Shown here in pieces: positions 8,642 to 18,000 of a stretch of DNA of 64,000 nucleotides; positions within the stretch are counted from its first letter, which is position 1, and each line of letters begins with the position of its first letter. The notes beneath the pieces were generated by a model. It was not told where the DNA came from. It searched no databases and saw nothing but the letters and a program-made list of their open reading frames with translations. This DNA is from JBPOFY01 sp051252415 (lineage in GTDB: Bacteria > Verrucomicrobiota > Verrucomicrobiia > Opitutales > Coraliomargaritaceae). Made by a program: the position numbers and the translations under genes. Where the stretch lies: NCBI GenBank assembly GCA_051252415.1, contig JBPOGA010000014.1, forward strand, positions 35,709 through 99,708, given 5' to 3'.

Positions 8642-9190
8642 CTAGTATACGAGGCTAGCAACACCGGTGCTACCAAAAGACGGACGCTCAAAAGCCTCAT
8701 CTGAAGAATAATCGGCATCCAATGCGAGTTGAAAACCATCCATCTCAAAATCACGGACAAACCTAGCATCTTGAGAGATCGTTTCAGCTGAAATGCCTTC
8801 GATAGTATAATCGCTCTCTGCGGTAGCAACATCGAGATCCGACATAGCGACCTCGACTGGAGCTGCCGCCACAATATTAGTCATGTCTAGCTCAGCCTCT
8901 GCGAGCGAAGTCGCGGAAGGAGTCGTGCCAACAAAAGCCGGTCGCACGACCATTAGGGCTAAAAAGGCTGCCGCGCAGGCCACTGCTGTGCTTTGCGCAA
9001 GACGGCCAGATAGGCCGCGAAAGATTTGAATATGGATCGGATCCTTCTTCACGAGCGTTTGCAACATACGCTGATGTAGCTCGCGGTCGAAGTCTCCCCA
9101 AAAGGCGTCACTCGGACGTTCCGCCCGCTTGAGGCGGAGGAGGTCTTCTACTTTTACTTTTTTTTGACTATCTTTGGTTTGTAGTGCCAT
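8642..9190 (-). CDS. single-pass membrane protein, candidate anti-sigma factor
   Basis: A 182-residue protein with a basic cytoplasmic N-terminus (about 1-66), one membrane helix (about 67-90) and an acidic extracytoplasmic part. The motif Glu-Asp-Leu-Leu-Arg-Leu-Lys-Arg-Ala-Glu-Arg-Pro followed by Phe-Trp-Gly-Asp-Phe lies at 16-35. There is no His-x3-Cys-x2-Cys zinc motif as in classic ZAS anti-sigma factors. Position decides the call: it starts 28 bases after the ECF sigma gene and has the right topology to hold sigma at the membrane. The function is inferred. Confidence 0.6.
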   Translation of the reverse strand: MALQTKDSQKKVKVEDLLRLKRAERPSDAFWGDFDRELHQRMLQTLVKKDPIHIQIFRGLSGRLAQSTAVACAAAFLALMVVRPAFVGTTPSATSLAEAELDMTNIVAAAPVEVAMSDLDVATAESDYTIEGISAETISQDARFVRDFEMDGFQLALDADYSSDEAFERPSFGSTGVASLVY

Positions 9191-9218
9191 AGGTTGTTTG
9201 GGTGGGTTCGCAGGCGTT

Positions 9219-9851
9219 TTAGCCGAGATACTCTTTCAAATACGATTGTAGCTGCTGTTTAGCATAGTGAAGTCTTGAACGCACGGTTCCGACAGAAGTC
9301 TTAGTGATTTCTGCGATTTCTGCGTGCTCAAGGCCCTCGATTTCATGTAAAATAACGACAGTGCGATGTTTAAGAGACAACTTTTGGAGCGCGTCGTTCA
9401 ATTTTTCCTGTAATTCATTCACTAAAGCGCCCTTTTCTGTCTGACTATTTGCAGTCAAACGCTCGAAAATCTCTGCATTTGAGACCTCTTCATCGATGTT
9501 TTCGTAGCTAATGAAGCGGCGGCGGCTCCGTTTTTTAAGGAAAGTCATCGTGGAATTGATCCCGATGCGGTAAATCCACGTAAAAAAGGAGGATTTACCC
9601 TTAAAGCGAGCAATCGCCTGAAAGGCTTTAATAAAGGTTTCTTGAGTCAAATCCGAGGCATCCTCGCGATTACTCGTCATATTATAGATCACCGAGAAGA
9701 TTTTCTCGCGATACTTCTGCACAAGCTGGTCATAGGCGCCAACATTGCCAGATTGCACTTTTTGAACGACTGCCCAGTCCAAATCACGATCAGAAACCTG
9801 CGCTTCTTGCGCAGGAAATATCGACTTAGTGACTGACTCAGTGAGTGCCAT
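9219..9851 (-). CDS. ECF-type RNA polymerase sigma factor
   Basis: A 210-residue sigma-70 family protein of the extracytoplasmic-function class. Region 2 spans about 45-115, with Tyr-Arg-Glu-Lys-Ile-Phe, Asp-Ala-Ser-Asp-Leu-Thr-Gln-Glu-Thr-Phe-Ile-Lys-Ala-Phe and Phe-Thr-Trp-Ile-Tyr-Arg-Ile. Region 4 spans about 150-205, with Leu-Lys-His-Arg-Thr-Val, then His-Ala-Glu-Ile-Ala-Glu-Ile and Gly-Thr-Val-Arg-Ser-Arg-Leu-His-Tyr-Ala. It is first in an operon of four genes and probably responds to envelope stress through the downstream membrane protein. The start at 9851 gives a slightly longer N-terminus than usual. Confidence 0.9.
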   Translation of the reverse strand: MALTESVTKSIFPAQEAQVSDRDLDWAVVQKVQSGNVGAYDQLVQKYREKIFSVIYNMTSNREDASDLTQETFIKAFQAIARFKGKSSFFTWIYRIGINSTMTFLKKRSRRRFISYENIDEEVSNAEIFERLTANSQTEKGALVNELQEKLNDALQKLSLKHRTVVILHEIEGLEHAEIAEITKTSVGTVRSRLHYAKQQLQSYLKEYLG

Positions 9852-10045
9852 GATTGCTAAATAAGAGCATATTCAGAGCAAATTGCAAAACATTAGTCCA
9901 CCCCTTCAAGTTCTCACAAAATTGTTACTTTTAGACTAAAATTCAGAAAGTGCCTAGAATACTCGAAACTAGGTTTGCGCTGACTAGTTCTGTTTACACT
10001 ATTGACAGTTCTGTCTCAATAACTGGTAACACTACCCGCTTATTT

Positions 10046-11284
10046 ATGCATCAATCCCGCATAGTCATCACAGGCCTCGGTCTCACTTCGCCAAACGGCA
10101 ACACACTCGAAGAGTATCGTAAGAATCTCCTCGATGGCGTCGCTGGTATCCAAATGATCGACATGCGCTATATGGGCAAGGTGCCAGCTGGCGTCTGTGA
10201 TTACGATCCAAAGAAGTATCAGACACGTAAAGAACTGCGCGTAGGCACACGTGCAGGCAGTATTGCCATCTACGCGGCACGCGAGGCAATGGCTGACAGT
10301 GGCCTAGATTTCGAAAACTTTGATAAGAGCCGTATCGGTGTTTACGTCGGCACGACTGAGCACGGTAATGTTGAAACAGAAAACGAGGTCTACAACATCT
10401 CGAAGTTCGACTACGACGTTCGTTACTGGACGCACCACCACAACCCGCGCACGGTTGCGAATAATCCTGCTGGTGAAATCACCATCAACATGGGGATCAC
10501 TGGACCACACTATACCATCGGTGCTGCCTGCGCTGCTGGAAATGCAGGCCTCGTTCAAGCGTTGCAAATGCTTCGCCTCGGCGAAGTCGATGTCGCCCTC
10601 GCTGGTGGCGTCAGTGAAAGCATCCAATCTTTTGGCATTTTTGCTGGCTTCAAGAGTCAAGGGGCCCTCGGCACCCACGAGACCGACGTCAATAAGACGA
10701 GCCGCCCTTTCGACAAGACTCGCAACGGAATCGTCGTCTCCGAAGGTGGCGCCATTTACGTTCTAGAACGACTCGAAGATGCACAAGCGCGTGGCGCAGA
10801 CATTATCGCGGAGATCGTGGGTTATCACATAAACTCGGACGCTGGCGACTACGTGCTACCAAACCCAGAACGCCAGGCAGAATGCATGCACGCCGCACTC
10901 AAGCGCGCTGGAATGACACCCGATGATGTCGATATCGTAAACACACACGCCACCTCCACGCCAATGGGCGACATCCAGGAGTGCAAGGCCATCAAAGCGG
11001 TCTTTGGCAACAGCCCAACGACTTATATAAATAACACTAAAAGCTTTATCGGACACGCCATGGGCGCGGCCGGAGCCCTCGAACTTGCAGGCAACCTCCC
11101 CTCTTTTAAGGACAACATCATCCACCCGACCATCAATGTCGAAGAACTGGACGAAGAATGCGCGATACCGAACCTCGTAATAAACGAGCCACTCAAGGTT
11201 GACGCGGTCAAAGTTATCCTCAACAACTCTTTCGGAATGCTCGGCATCAACTCCGCTCTCATCGTTAAGAAGTTTGAGGACTAA
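10046..11284 (+). CDS. beta-ketoacyl-ACP synthase (FabF/KAS II-like)
   Basis: A 412-residue ketosynthase that condenses an acyl thioester with a malonyl-type extender on ACP. The triad is complete: Cys162 in Gly-Ala-Ala-Cys-Ala-Ala-Gly, His301 in Asn-Thr-His-Ala-Thr-Ser-Thr-Pro-Met-Gly-Asp, and His337 in Lys-Ser-Phe-Ile-Gly-His-Ala-Met-Gly. The start at 10046 precedes the typical Ser-Arg-Ile-Val-Ile-Thr-Gly-Leu-Gly strand; upstream codons do not look like protein. It is followed by its own acyl carrier protein and a desaturase-like flavoprotein, and no fabD, fabG or fabH is nearby, so it is more likely part of a dedicated lipid or polyene pathway than housekeeping fatty acid synthesis. Confidence 0.88.
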   Translation: MHQSRIVITGLGLTSPNGNTLEEYRKNLLDGVAGIQMIDMRYMGKVPAGVCDYDPKKYQTRKELRVGTRAGSIAIYAAREAMADSGLDFENFDKSRIGVYVGTTEHGNVETENEVYNISKFDYDVRYWTHHHNPRTVANNPAGEITINMGITGPHYTIGAACAAGNAGLVQALQMLRLGEVDVALAGGVSESIQSFGIFAGFKSQGALGTHETDVNKTSRPFDKTRNGIVVSEGGAIYVLERLEDAQARGADIIAEIVGYHINSDAGDYVLPNPERQAECMHAALKRAGMTPDDVDIVNTHATSTPMGDIQECKAIKAVFGNSPTTYINNTKSFIGHAMGAAGALELAGNLPSFKDNIIHPTINVEELDEECAIPNLVINEPLKVDAVKVILNNSFGMLGINSALIVKKFED

Positions 11285-11330
11285 GCCAAATTATTACTCA
11301 TTAGCTACTAACCTCTAGCCATTTTCAATC

Positions 11331-11579
11331 ATGACAGAAGACCAAGTAAAACAAATCGTTATCGATATTATCGATGAAATCGCACCCGACGAAGACACCT
11401 CTAACATTAAGCCAGAGGTAAATCTACGTGACCAAATGGATCTCGATTCCATGGACTTCCTCGACATCGTCATGGAGCTCCGTAAACAGCATAACATCGA
11501 AGTGCCCGAGGAAGACTACCCTCAACTTGCATCGCTCGATAGCTGCGCCGCATACTTGACTCCTAAGTTTAACGCTTAG
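11331..11579 (+). CDS. acyl carrier protein
   Basis: An 82-residue acidic four-helix carrier protein. The phosphopantetheine attachment serine is Ser40 in Asp-Leu-Asp-Ser-Met-Asp-Phe-Leu-Asp. The housekeeping AcpP has Asp-Ser-Leu (Asp or Glu), so Met after the Ser suggests a specialised carrier. It starts 46 bases after the ketosynthase and is followed by a clear terminator, making a two-gene unit; the FAD enzyme then has its own leader. Confidence 0.9.
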   Translation: MTEDQVKQIVIDIIDEIAPDEDTSNIKPEVNLRDQMDLDSMDFLDIVMELRKQHNIEVPEEDYPQLASLDSCAAYLTPKFNA

Positions 11580-11616
11580 AACTTTCGACTAGGCTCTCAA
11601 GGCCTCGTCCACTCTC

Positions 11617-11645
11617 AAAACACAGGCACTCGCCTGTGTTTTGTT
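11617..11645 (+). terminator. rho-independent terminator after the ACP gene
   Basis: A perfect 11-bp stem: AAAACACAGGC (11617-11627) pairs with GCCTGTGTTTT (11632-11642) around a four-base loop and ends in a T-rich run. It closes the ketosynthase-ACP unit. Confidence 0.85.
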
Positions 11646-11700
11646 GTATCTAGAGCCCACAATTTTAAGTGCGGCGTAAAAAAACAAGTCCCCTGATTTG

Positions 11701-11746
11701 TGAGCGTCGGCCTCCGCGCCGATACCTGTGTTGGAGGCGCGACTCA
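11701..11746. repeat. imperfect palindromic repeat
   Basis: TGAGCGTCGGCCTCC (11701-11715) faces GGAGGCGCGACTCA (11733-11746), an imperfect inverted repeat in the gap between the ACP terminator and the FAD enzyme. It resembles the other extragenic palindromes in the window in size and placement, though not in sequence. Confidence 0.45.
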
Positions 11747-11935
11747 TATTAGATGCGGCACGGCGGTCCACGCTTTCGTCTCCATAGTTACCCCGTTCTT
11801 AAGAAAGCAATAAAGTTCGTATTAATTCCATTTGAAGATTTTAGGTTTCGTAGATCGAAATCACTAAATCTTGACACTAATCGCAAGAAAACAATAAGCC
11901 TCCCTCTTTCCGCTCCCACCAAGCAACACGCCCTC

Positions 11936-13444
11936 ATGTCCAAAACCCTAGATAACCAACACTTCGAAACCGCCATCATTGGCGCAGGCATGGCTGGTCT
12001 GGCAGCGGGCATTCGCCTAGCTCTCGGCGGCAAGAACGTCATTATACTTGAGCGGCACAACGCTTCAGGAGGCCTCAACTCCTTCTACAGTCAATCTGGA
12101 CGCAAATTCGACGTCGGTCTGCACGCCATGACGAACTATGTGCCTAAAGGCACCAAAGGAACACCGCTAACCAAACTACTTCGACAGTTACGTATTCCAT
12201 ACGAAGCACTGGACCTCTGCCCACAAAACGGATCCAAGGTATCCTTCCCTAGTTGCGAGCTAGGCTTCAATAATGACTTTAGCTTTTTCGAATCGGAAAT
12301 TGCACGCGCGTTCCCAAAACAGATCGATGGTTTCCGAGCCCTCGCTGAAGAAGTGCGCACACTCGACGCATTCAACTTAGGCTCCATGCCGACTTCCGCA
12401 CGCGAAGCGGTGCAACGCCACATCAACGACCCACTCCTCGAAGACATGATCTTCTGCCCCGTCATGTATTACGGCAGCGCCGAAGAACACGACATGGACT
12501 ATGGGCAGTTCGCAATCATGTTTCGCTCGCTCTTTTTTGAAGGCTTTGCTCGCCCACTCGACGGCGTGCGTGTAATCATCAAATTGCTGCAGGATAAATA
12601 TCGATCACTTGGCGGCATCCGCAAAATGAAATGCGGTATTCAAAAAATCCATACAAGTGGCAATAAAGCATCCGCAATCGAACTCGACAGCGGCGCAATA
12701 ATTACTGCCGACAAAATCATTTCCACCGCAGGTGTCGTGGAAACAACACGGCTATGCGAAGATCAAGCCAACGATGCAGCTAACGACAATATCGGGCAGC
12801 TCAGTTTCACCGAAACTATTACCGTCTTCGACAAGCAACCGGCGGACTTCGGCTGGGACGACACCATTATCTTTTTCAATACCGCCGAGCGCTTCAACTA
12901 TGCCCGCGTCAAAGACGACCTAGTCGATCCAACCAGCGGCGTAATTTGCTTTCCCAATAATTATCAATATGGCGAGGGCCGCCAACTCGACGAAGGCTTC
13001 CTCCGCGTGACAGCGATGGCGAACCACGACAAGTGGTGCGCGCTGAATGAGGAAGATTACCTCGCACAAAAAGCACATTGGTATGACGAGTTGCAGAAGG
13101 TAACGCTCGGACTATTACCGTATCCTAAAGGCAGGGACGACTGCCCTCAGGCGTCCGTAGTAAACGACGGACGGCTAGAGGCAGCCGTCCCTACCCAGCA
13201 ATCTGCAGCAGATATCATTGCACAACATCGAATCGCCAGCGACATGTTCACTCCACGCACAGTGCGCAAATACACAGGCCATTTGAATGGCGCAATCTAC
13301 GGCGCACCGAACAAGATTAAAGACGGACGCACACATTTGGATAATCTATATTTAGCTGGCACCGACCAAGGCTTCCTAGGTATCGTAGGCGCAATGCTTA
13401 GCGGTATTTCGATGGCGAACCTACACGTGCTACAGGGAGAATAA
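11936..13444 (+). CDS. phytoene-desaturase-like NAD(P)/FAD-dependent oxidoreductase
   Basis: A 502-residue flavoprotein. The dinucleotide-binding fold is at the N-terminus: Ile-Ile-Gly-Ala-Gly-Met-Ala-Gly-Leu-Ala-Ala-Gly, then Glu-Arg at the end of the second strand and Gly-Gly-Leu-Asn-Ser-Phe. The C-terminus has the CrtI-like Leu-Tyr-Leu-Ala-Gly-Thr-Asp-Gln-Gly, where FAD contacts are expected. The start at 11936 is just before this fold; the open frame upstream is not protein-like. Residues about 398-420 (Lys-Gly-Arg-Asp-Asp-Cys to Val-Pro-Thr) are encoded by a palindromic repeat sitting in the frame and look foreign. It follows the ketosynthase and ACP, so a polyunsaturated acyl chain or a related lipid is a plausible substrate. 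The true substrate is unknown. Confidence 0.8.
   Translation: MSKTLDNQHFETAIIGAGMAGLAAGIRLALGGKNVIILERHNASGGLNSFYSQSGRKFDVGLHAMTNYVPKGTKGTPLTKLLRQLRIPYEALDLCPQNGSKVSFPSCELGFNNDFSFFESEIARAFPKQIDGFRALAEEVRTLDAFNLGSMPTSAREAVQRHINDPLLEDMIFCPVMYYGSAEEHDMDYGQFAIMFRSLFFEGFARPLDGVRVIIKLLQDKYRSLGGIRKMKCGIQKIHTSGNKASAIELDSGAIITADKIISTAGVVETTRLCEDQANDAANDNIGQLSFTETITVFDKQPADFGWDDTIIFFNTAERFNYARVKDDLVDPTSGVICFPNNYQYGEGRQLDEGFLRVTAMANHDKWCALNEEDYLAQKAHWYDELQKVTLGLLPYPKGRDDCPQASVVNDGRLEAAVPTQQSAADIIAQHRIASDMFTPRTVRKYTGHLNGAIYGAPNKIKDGRTHLDNLYLAGTDQGFLGIVGAMLSGISMANLHVLQGE
13130..13195. repeat. palindromic element inside a coding region
   Basis: Arms 13130-13158 and 13167-13195 are reverse-complementary at about 23 of 29 positions around an eight-base centre. 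The element is 66 bases, a multiple of three, and is translated as part of the FAD-dependent oxidoreductase without breaking the frame. Confidence 0.75.
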
Positions 13445-13513
13445 TTACAGTATCCTGCATTTAAACACCAAATAAATTAACGGTCACCACACAACACACC
13501 TATTTACCACATC

Positions 13514-13939
13514 ATGTCACAAGCACCAATCTCCGCCTTCGAATCCACCAAGGGCATGCTCTACTTCGCGCGCATGCTTGATAAAATCCGCAAGCATGCA
13601 CGCGGCGAGCTCCGAGAGGACTTTCTCGGGAATATAGGAATCGCCTTGGATGGCCGATGCGCCGACCACCTCAACGTGCCTTACGACAAAATTCGTATAC
13701 GGACCCTCGAAGGAGGCAGCAACGAAGAGATTCTAGATTGGTGCTTCTCCGAAGGACGTAAGCTTGATGATAATGACATCCTCATTTGGAATCACTTTGC
13801 TTCGAAGCTTGGCTGGAACGATCAAGTTAGTGAACTCCTCGCCACGCGCAAAGCGGAAAGCGGCCTCAGTGATTGTGATGAGATCACCACAATGTTTGAA
13901 TACTTCGAATATGACGAAGGTCGGAAGTCGCACGCCTAG
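13514..13939 (+). CDS. DUF5069 family protein
   Basis: A 141-residue protein that matches the DUF5069 pattern: Gly-Met-Leu-Tyr-Phe-Ala-Arg-Met-Leu-Asp-Lys-Ile-Arg near residue 14, Leu-Asp-Gly-Arg-Cys near 47, and Leu-Glu-Gly-Gly-Ser-Asn-Glu-Glu-Ile-Leu-Asp-Trp-Cys-Phe near 65-78. The family is found mainly in Verrucomicrobiota and relatives and has no known function. It starts 69 bases after the FAD enzyme in the same direction and may share its transcript. Confidence 0.8.
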   Translation: MSQAPISAFESTKGMLYFARMLDKIRKHARGELREDFLGNIGIALDGRCADHLNVPYDKIRIRTLEGGSNEEILDWCFSEGRKLDDNDILIWNHFASKLGWNDQVSELLATRKAESGLSDCDEITTMFEYFEYDEGRKSHA

Positions 13940-13951
13940 CACAAGGACACG

Positions 13952-14851
13952 CTACTTCAATCCATCAATCACGATGGAGAGAAACTTCTCGGTAGAAAGA
14001 AAGCCTCCCCCGTGCGTGCCAGCTATCGCTTGAATCGCTTTATGCTTTTCGATTTCGGAGGCGCCTTTTCCAGCGGCTAATTCGGCCTCAACAGTCGCAA
14101 CGAAATCTTTGAGCATATTCAGATCACGCTGTAAATCTGCCTGGGTTGAAAGTGGACCATGCCCAGGGATGATTCTGGTTTCATCATCAACCAATTCGAG
14201 AATCGCCTCTTGCGCCTTAATGAATCCATGAATCGAACCTCCATTGCTGGTATCAATAAAGGGGTAGAACCCGCTGAAATAGAGGTCCCCGGTATGCACG
14301 ACATTTGAGTCTTTGAAAAAGACTGCGATATCACCATCTGTGTGTGCATTGGCAAAGTGAATGAGTTGTATCGCTTCGCTTGCTTGATGCAGCGCTAGCT
14401 TATCATTGAAGGTCAGTGCAGGCAACGCAGAGGGCTCATAAGGCACCATCTGCTTACCAAAGGCTTTAATCGTAGTGCCAGACTGCAACTTTGAACGCAC
14501 ATTCTCATGGGCAACGATTACACCCACATCTGAACTAAAGTTGGCGTTGCCATCTGTATGGTCGAAATGAAAATGAGTATTTAGAAGATACGCGATGGGC
14601 TTATCGCTAATCGTCGCAATCTTTGCTTTGATCGATTCGGACAAGTTCGCGAACTGGTTATCAATCATCAAAGTGTAACGCTCATCAACTGCGAGGCCGA
14701 TATTTCCTCCCTGCCCGGTGAGCATGTAGATATTCTCCGCGACTTGAGTCGCTTCAATCTTAACGGCCGACTCACCGTGATGGTTCGCGATAGCTGCAAT
14801 CGGCTGCAATGAACTCAAGACAAGAACAAGCGAAATTTGGTAAATGTTCAT
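13952..14851 (-). CDS. secreted metallo-beta-lactamase-fold hydrolase
   Basis: A 299-residue protein with a signal peptide (about 1-22) and an MBL fold. The zinc ligands are visible: His93, His95, Asp97 and His98 in His-Phe-His-Phe-Asp-His, a later His in Ala-His-Thr-Asp-Gly-Asp, the Asp of Val-His-Thr-Gly-Asp-Leu, and the His of Ile-Pro-Gly-His-Gly-Pro. The family hydrolyses thioesters, lactams, sulfate esters and similar bonds; the substrate cannot be named. A true beta-lactamase is possible but not favoured by any motif I can see. It converges with the DUF5069 gene. Confidence 0.8.
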   Translation of the reverse strand: MNIYQISLVLVLSSLQPIAAIANHHGESAVKIEATQVAENIYMLTGQGGNIGLAVDERYTLMIDNQFANLSESIKAKIATISDKPIAYLLNTHFHFDHTDGNANFSSDVGVIVAHENVRSKLQSGTTIKAFGKQMVPYEPSALPALTFNDKLALHQASEAIQLIHFANAHTDGDIAVFFKDSNVVHTGDLYFSGFYPFIDTSNGGSIHGFIKAQEAILELVDDETRIIPGHGPLSTQADLQRDLNMLKDFVATVEAELAAGKGASEIEKHKAIQAIAGTHGGGFLSTEKFLSIVIDGLK

Positions 14852-15062
14852 CCCTGCAACTAAGGCAGACGACTCAAATTATCAACTAAAAGGTCTATTT
14901 CTAACTTAGATCATGCCCTAAAACAACACGCAGGATTAGTCAAAAACAACTAATGACCGGTATTAGATTTGCCCCATTCGCTCAAAGCATGCAGGTTGCT
15001 ACCGAAACCTTTAAATGCAGAGCGAATCCGCCGCGCCAATTACACACGAATCCATATGCCAC

Positions 15063-18000
15063 ATGCGAAAACTAACTAACCAACATATCGCCAGTCGATA
15101 CATCTTAGCCATAGCACTGGCCTGTATCACCACGACAGCCAACTTAAACGCAGCGGTGTCTGACTGGTTTTTCGAGAAGATTATTAATTACACACAGACC
15201 GCAGACAACCAAGCTCCTGCAAGTGCCAGCGGATGGCTAATTGAGATCGCGATCGAGGTGGATAATCAATCAGATGCCACAGCAGGCACGGTATCTGGCG
15301 GCAACATCGTTGGTTCGCTCCCGCTTACTTGGGAAGATGGCGAATGGCTACTGGAGAAAGAATATATTAGTAAAGCGGCACTCGACGCCGAATTTCCTAG
15401 CGACGCGACCTACACGCTTACATTGAGCGGAGGCACCCTTGGCTCACTCACGCAAACCGCGACATTGCCCGTAGAAATTTATCCCAATACCCCCTACTTA
15501 ACGGGCACAGTGTTCTCCGAGCTCTCCTCAGTTGATGCTGCCAGCGATTTCGAACTGACATGGGGGGCGAGTGGCACCAGCAGCGCACTCTATGTTGAAG
15601 TTACCCAAGAAGATCCATGGATCGATTTTGTAGACCAAGAGCTCGCAAACTCTGCTGTCAGTTACACCATCCCAGCGAACACCCTCACAAGCACAGGCAC
15701 ATTCGAAGGCGACCTCTTTTTCTCGAACTCTACAAATGCGCCTTTAATTAGCGGTGGGTTTGGTATGGATGGTAGTATCGGACACGCCAAAAGCCTCATA
15801 TTCAGTATTACCACGGAAATCCCCTCTTCCGATATCCTATCGTGGGAACTGGAAAAAGGTGCGGAATATATTCAAGAAAGTAATAATGTAATGCCTACTA
15901 GCCCCGATCAGTGGTTTGCGTTTGCTGCCGTTGAAACGGCAAACCCCAGCACTGATGCGACATCCGCGACAATCTCCGGTGGCGGCATCTCCGGAACCCT
16001 TGACTTAACACTAGAGGAAGGTGAATGGCGTCTCTACCGCGAATATGCAAATCAAGGGCAGTTAGACGCCGAGTTCCCTGACAATGCTGCGTATACCATC
16101 ACACTTAGTGGCGGCGACTTGGGCACGATCTCTCACACGGTAACACTGATAGCTCAAGCATACACAAACACACCGTATTTCACAGGCGAAGACTTAATGC
16201 GGCTTCAAACAATTGATTCCAGCTCGAACTTTACATTGAATTGGAACAACGCAGGCGCGAACGCCACTGGCGTCGACATAGACGTAGAAATCGACGGGGC
16301 CTTTATATACGAATCACCGGATAACTTACTCCCCGAAACGACAGCGATCATCCCGGCAGGTGCCCTCCAACCGGGTTATTGCTACGATCTGTCTCTCTAT
16401 TTTATGAACATTCAGACTACCAGCGGCACGGGGGATTTTGATGTCGACGGAGAAATCTTTCATACGCGCGTGTTGAAATGCACTGCCTCCACCGTGCTCT
16501 CCAACAATGTCGATGCGATCGTGGGTGCCTGGCAATCCGGCAATGGTGCCAGTAATGCATCTGGGATGCTACTTTTCCAAGCGGACGGCACATACTTCCA
16601 TGCAGAAGACGTCGTCGCCGATGGTTCCGAAGTCGATGGAATGGAACGTGGGACCTATACTTGGAACTCCAGTTCGGGCCTACTGACAGCAACTCCAGAT
16701 ACGGATACGAATGGAGAATTGGGACTTTCAGACCCCATCGGAGCCTTCACCGCAACGGTCGACGGCAACACACTGATCGTCGCAGATTCAGAATCGACAA
16801 CTCTCAGCCGTGTAAATGATCCAGCCGATGCAATCGTCGGAGGCTGGCGCATCTGCGACAACTCCAACAACGATACTGGCACACTAATCTTCCTCGACAA
16901 TGGCATCTACTTTCATGCGGAAGTAGATACAATTGAGGGCAGCGGGATGGAGCGCGGCACCTATAGCTGGAACTCCGGAACAGAGACACTCAGCATCAAC
17001 AGCACCCCAGTCGACACAAACATCGAAATCGGACTCGCTGGTGCAGGCTCACTCGACGCAAGCGTTACTGGACGAAAAGCGCTTACGATCGATGATGGAG
17101 AGACGACGCAACTCTATCGCGTCTCAAACGCAGCCGTGCTCCCCGAATGGAGGCTCACCAAGAGCCGCAGCTTCACTCAAACGACCAACAACACACAACC
17201 GACAGTCCCCGACAATTGGAGCATTTGGGGCCTCGTTGAACTGCGTAATACGAACGATGCCACGTCCATTACACTTAGTGGCGAGAATGGTTCAGGCACG
17301 CCATTCACGGTCAGTTATACCGAAGAAGATCCAGGTGTATGGACATTTGACCCTGCCGACTATACGACTCAAGCAGCACTCGACGCGGATTATCCAACTG
17401 GAGTCACTTTCACAATTACACTGAGCGGCGGCGAACTTGGCACACTCACTCAAGAAATCCAGAGTGGTCCTGGTGGCTACCCCACTATCCCTTATCTTAC
17501 TGACACTGTATTCAGCGATTCCACCGAAATTGATCCTACCGCAGCATTCGACTTCACCTGGAATTCCAATATCGGTTTTTCCGTCCAAATCGTCATCAGC
17601 AGTCTAATGGACGAAGACGGCGACGAATACTTCAATCAAACCGAACTTGTCGGAGATTTTACTGACATCACGATCCCCGCAGGCACGATTCCAGCAGGCA
17701 GCACTGCTTATGGTTATTTAGAGTTCAATATTGTGACATTTGATACGACTGGTGCCGGAGGTTTCGGCACCTCTGGATTTGCAAGTAATCACAGCACTCT
17801 AGATGACTTCCCAATTGCGACACTCAGCACCAGTGCAATCATCGACAACGCCTATTCCGATGCTGGCTTAACCGATCCAGCCGACACGCTCCCCACCTCG
17901 ACCCCCTTTGACGACGGCGTCGAAAACTTGCTCAAATATGCTTTCAATATGAATCTATCAGGTCCGGATTCGAGCACACTTGAAAGTGGCGGCGATTCCG

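Noticed and set aside
10002..10032. TTGACA with TAACAC 19 bases later, as a promoter for the ketosynthase gene
   Set aside because: The spacing is long and the -10 match weak, so it is not reported as a feature.
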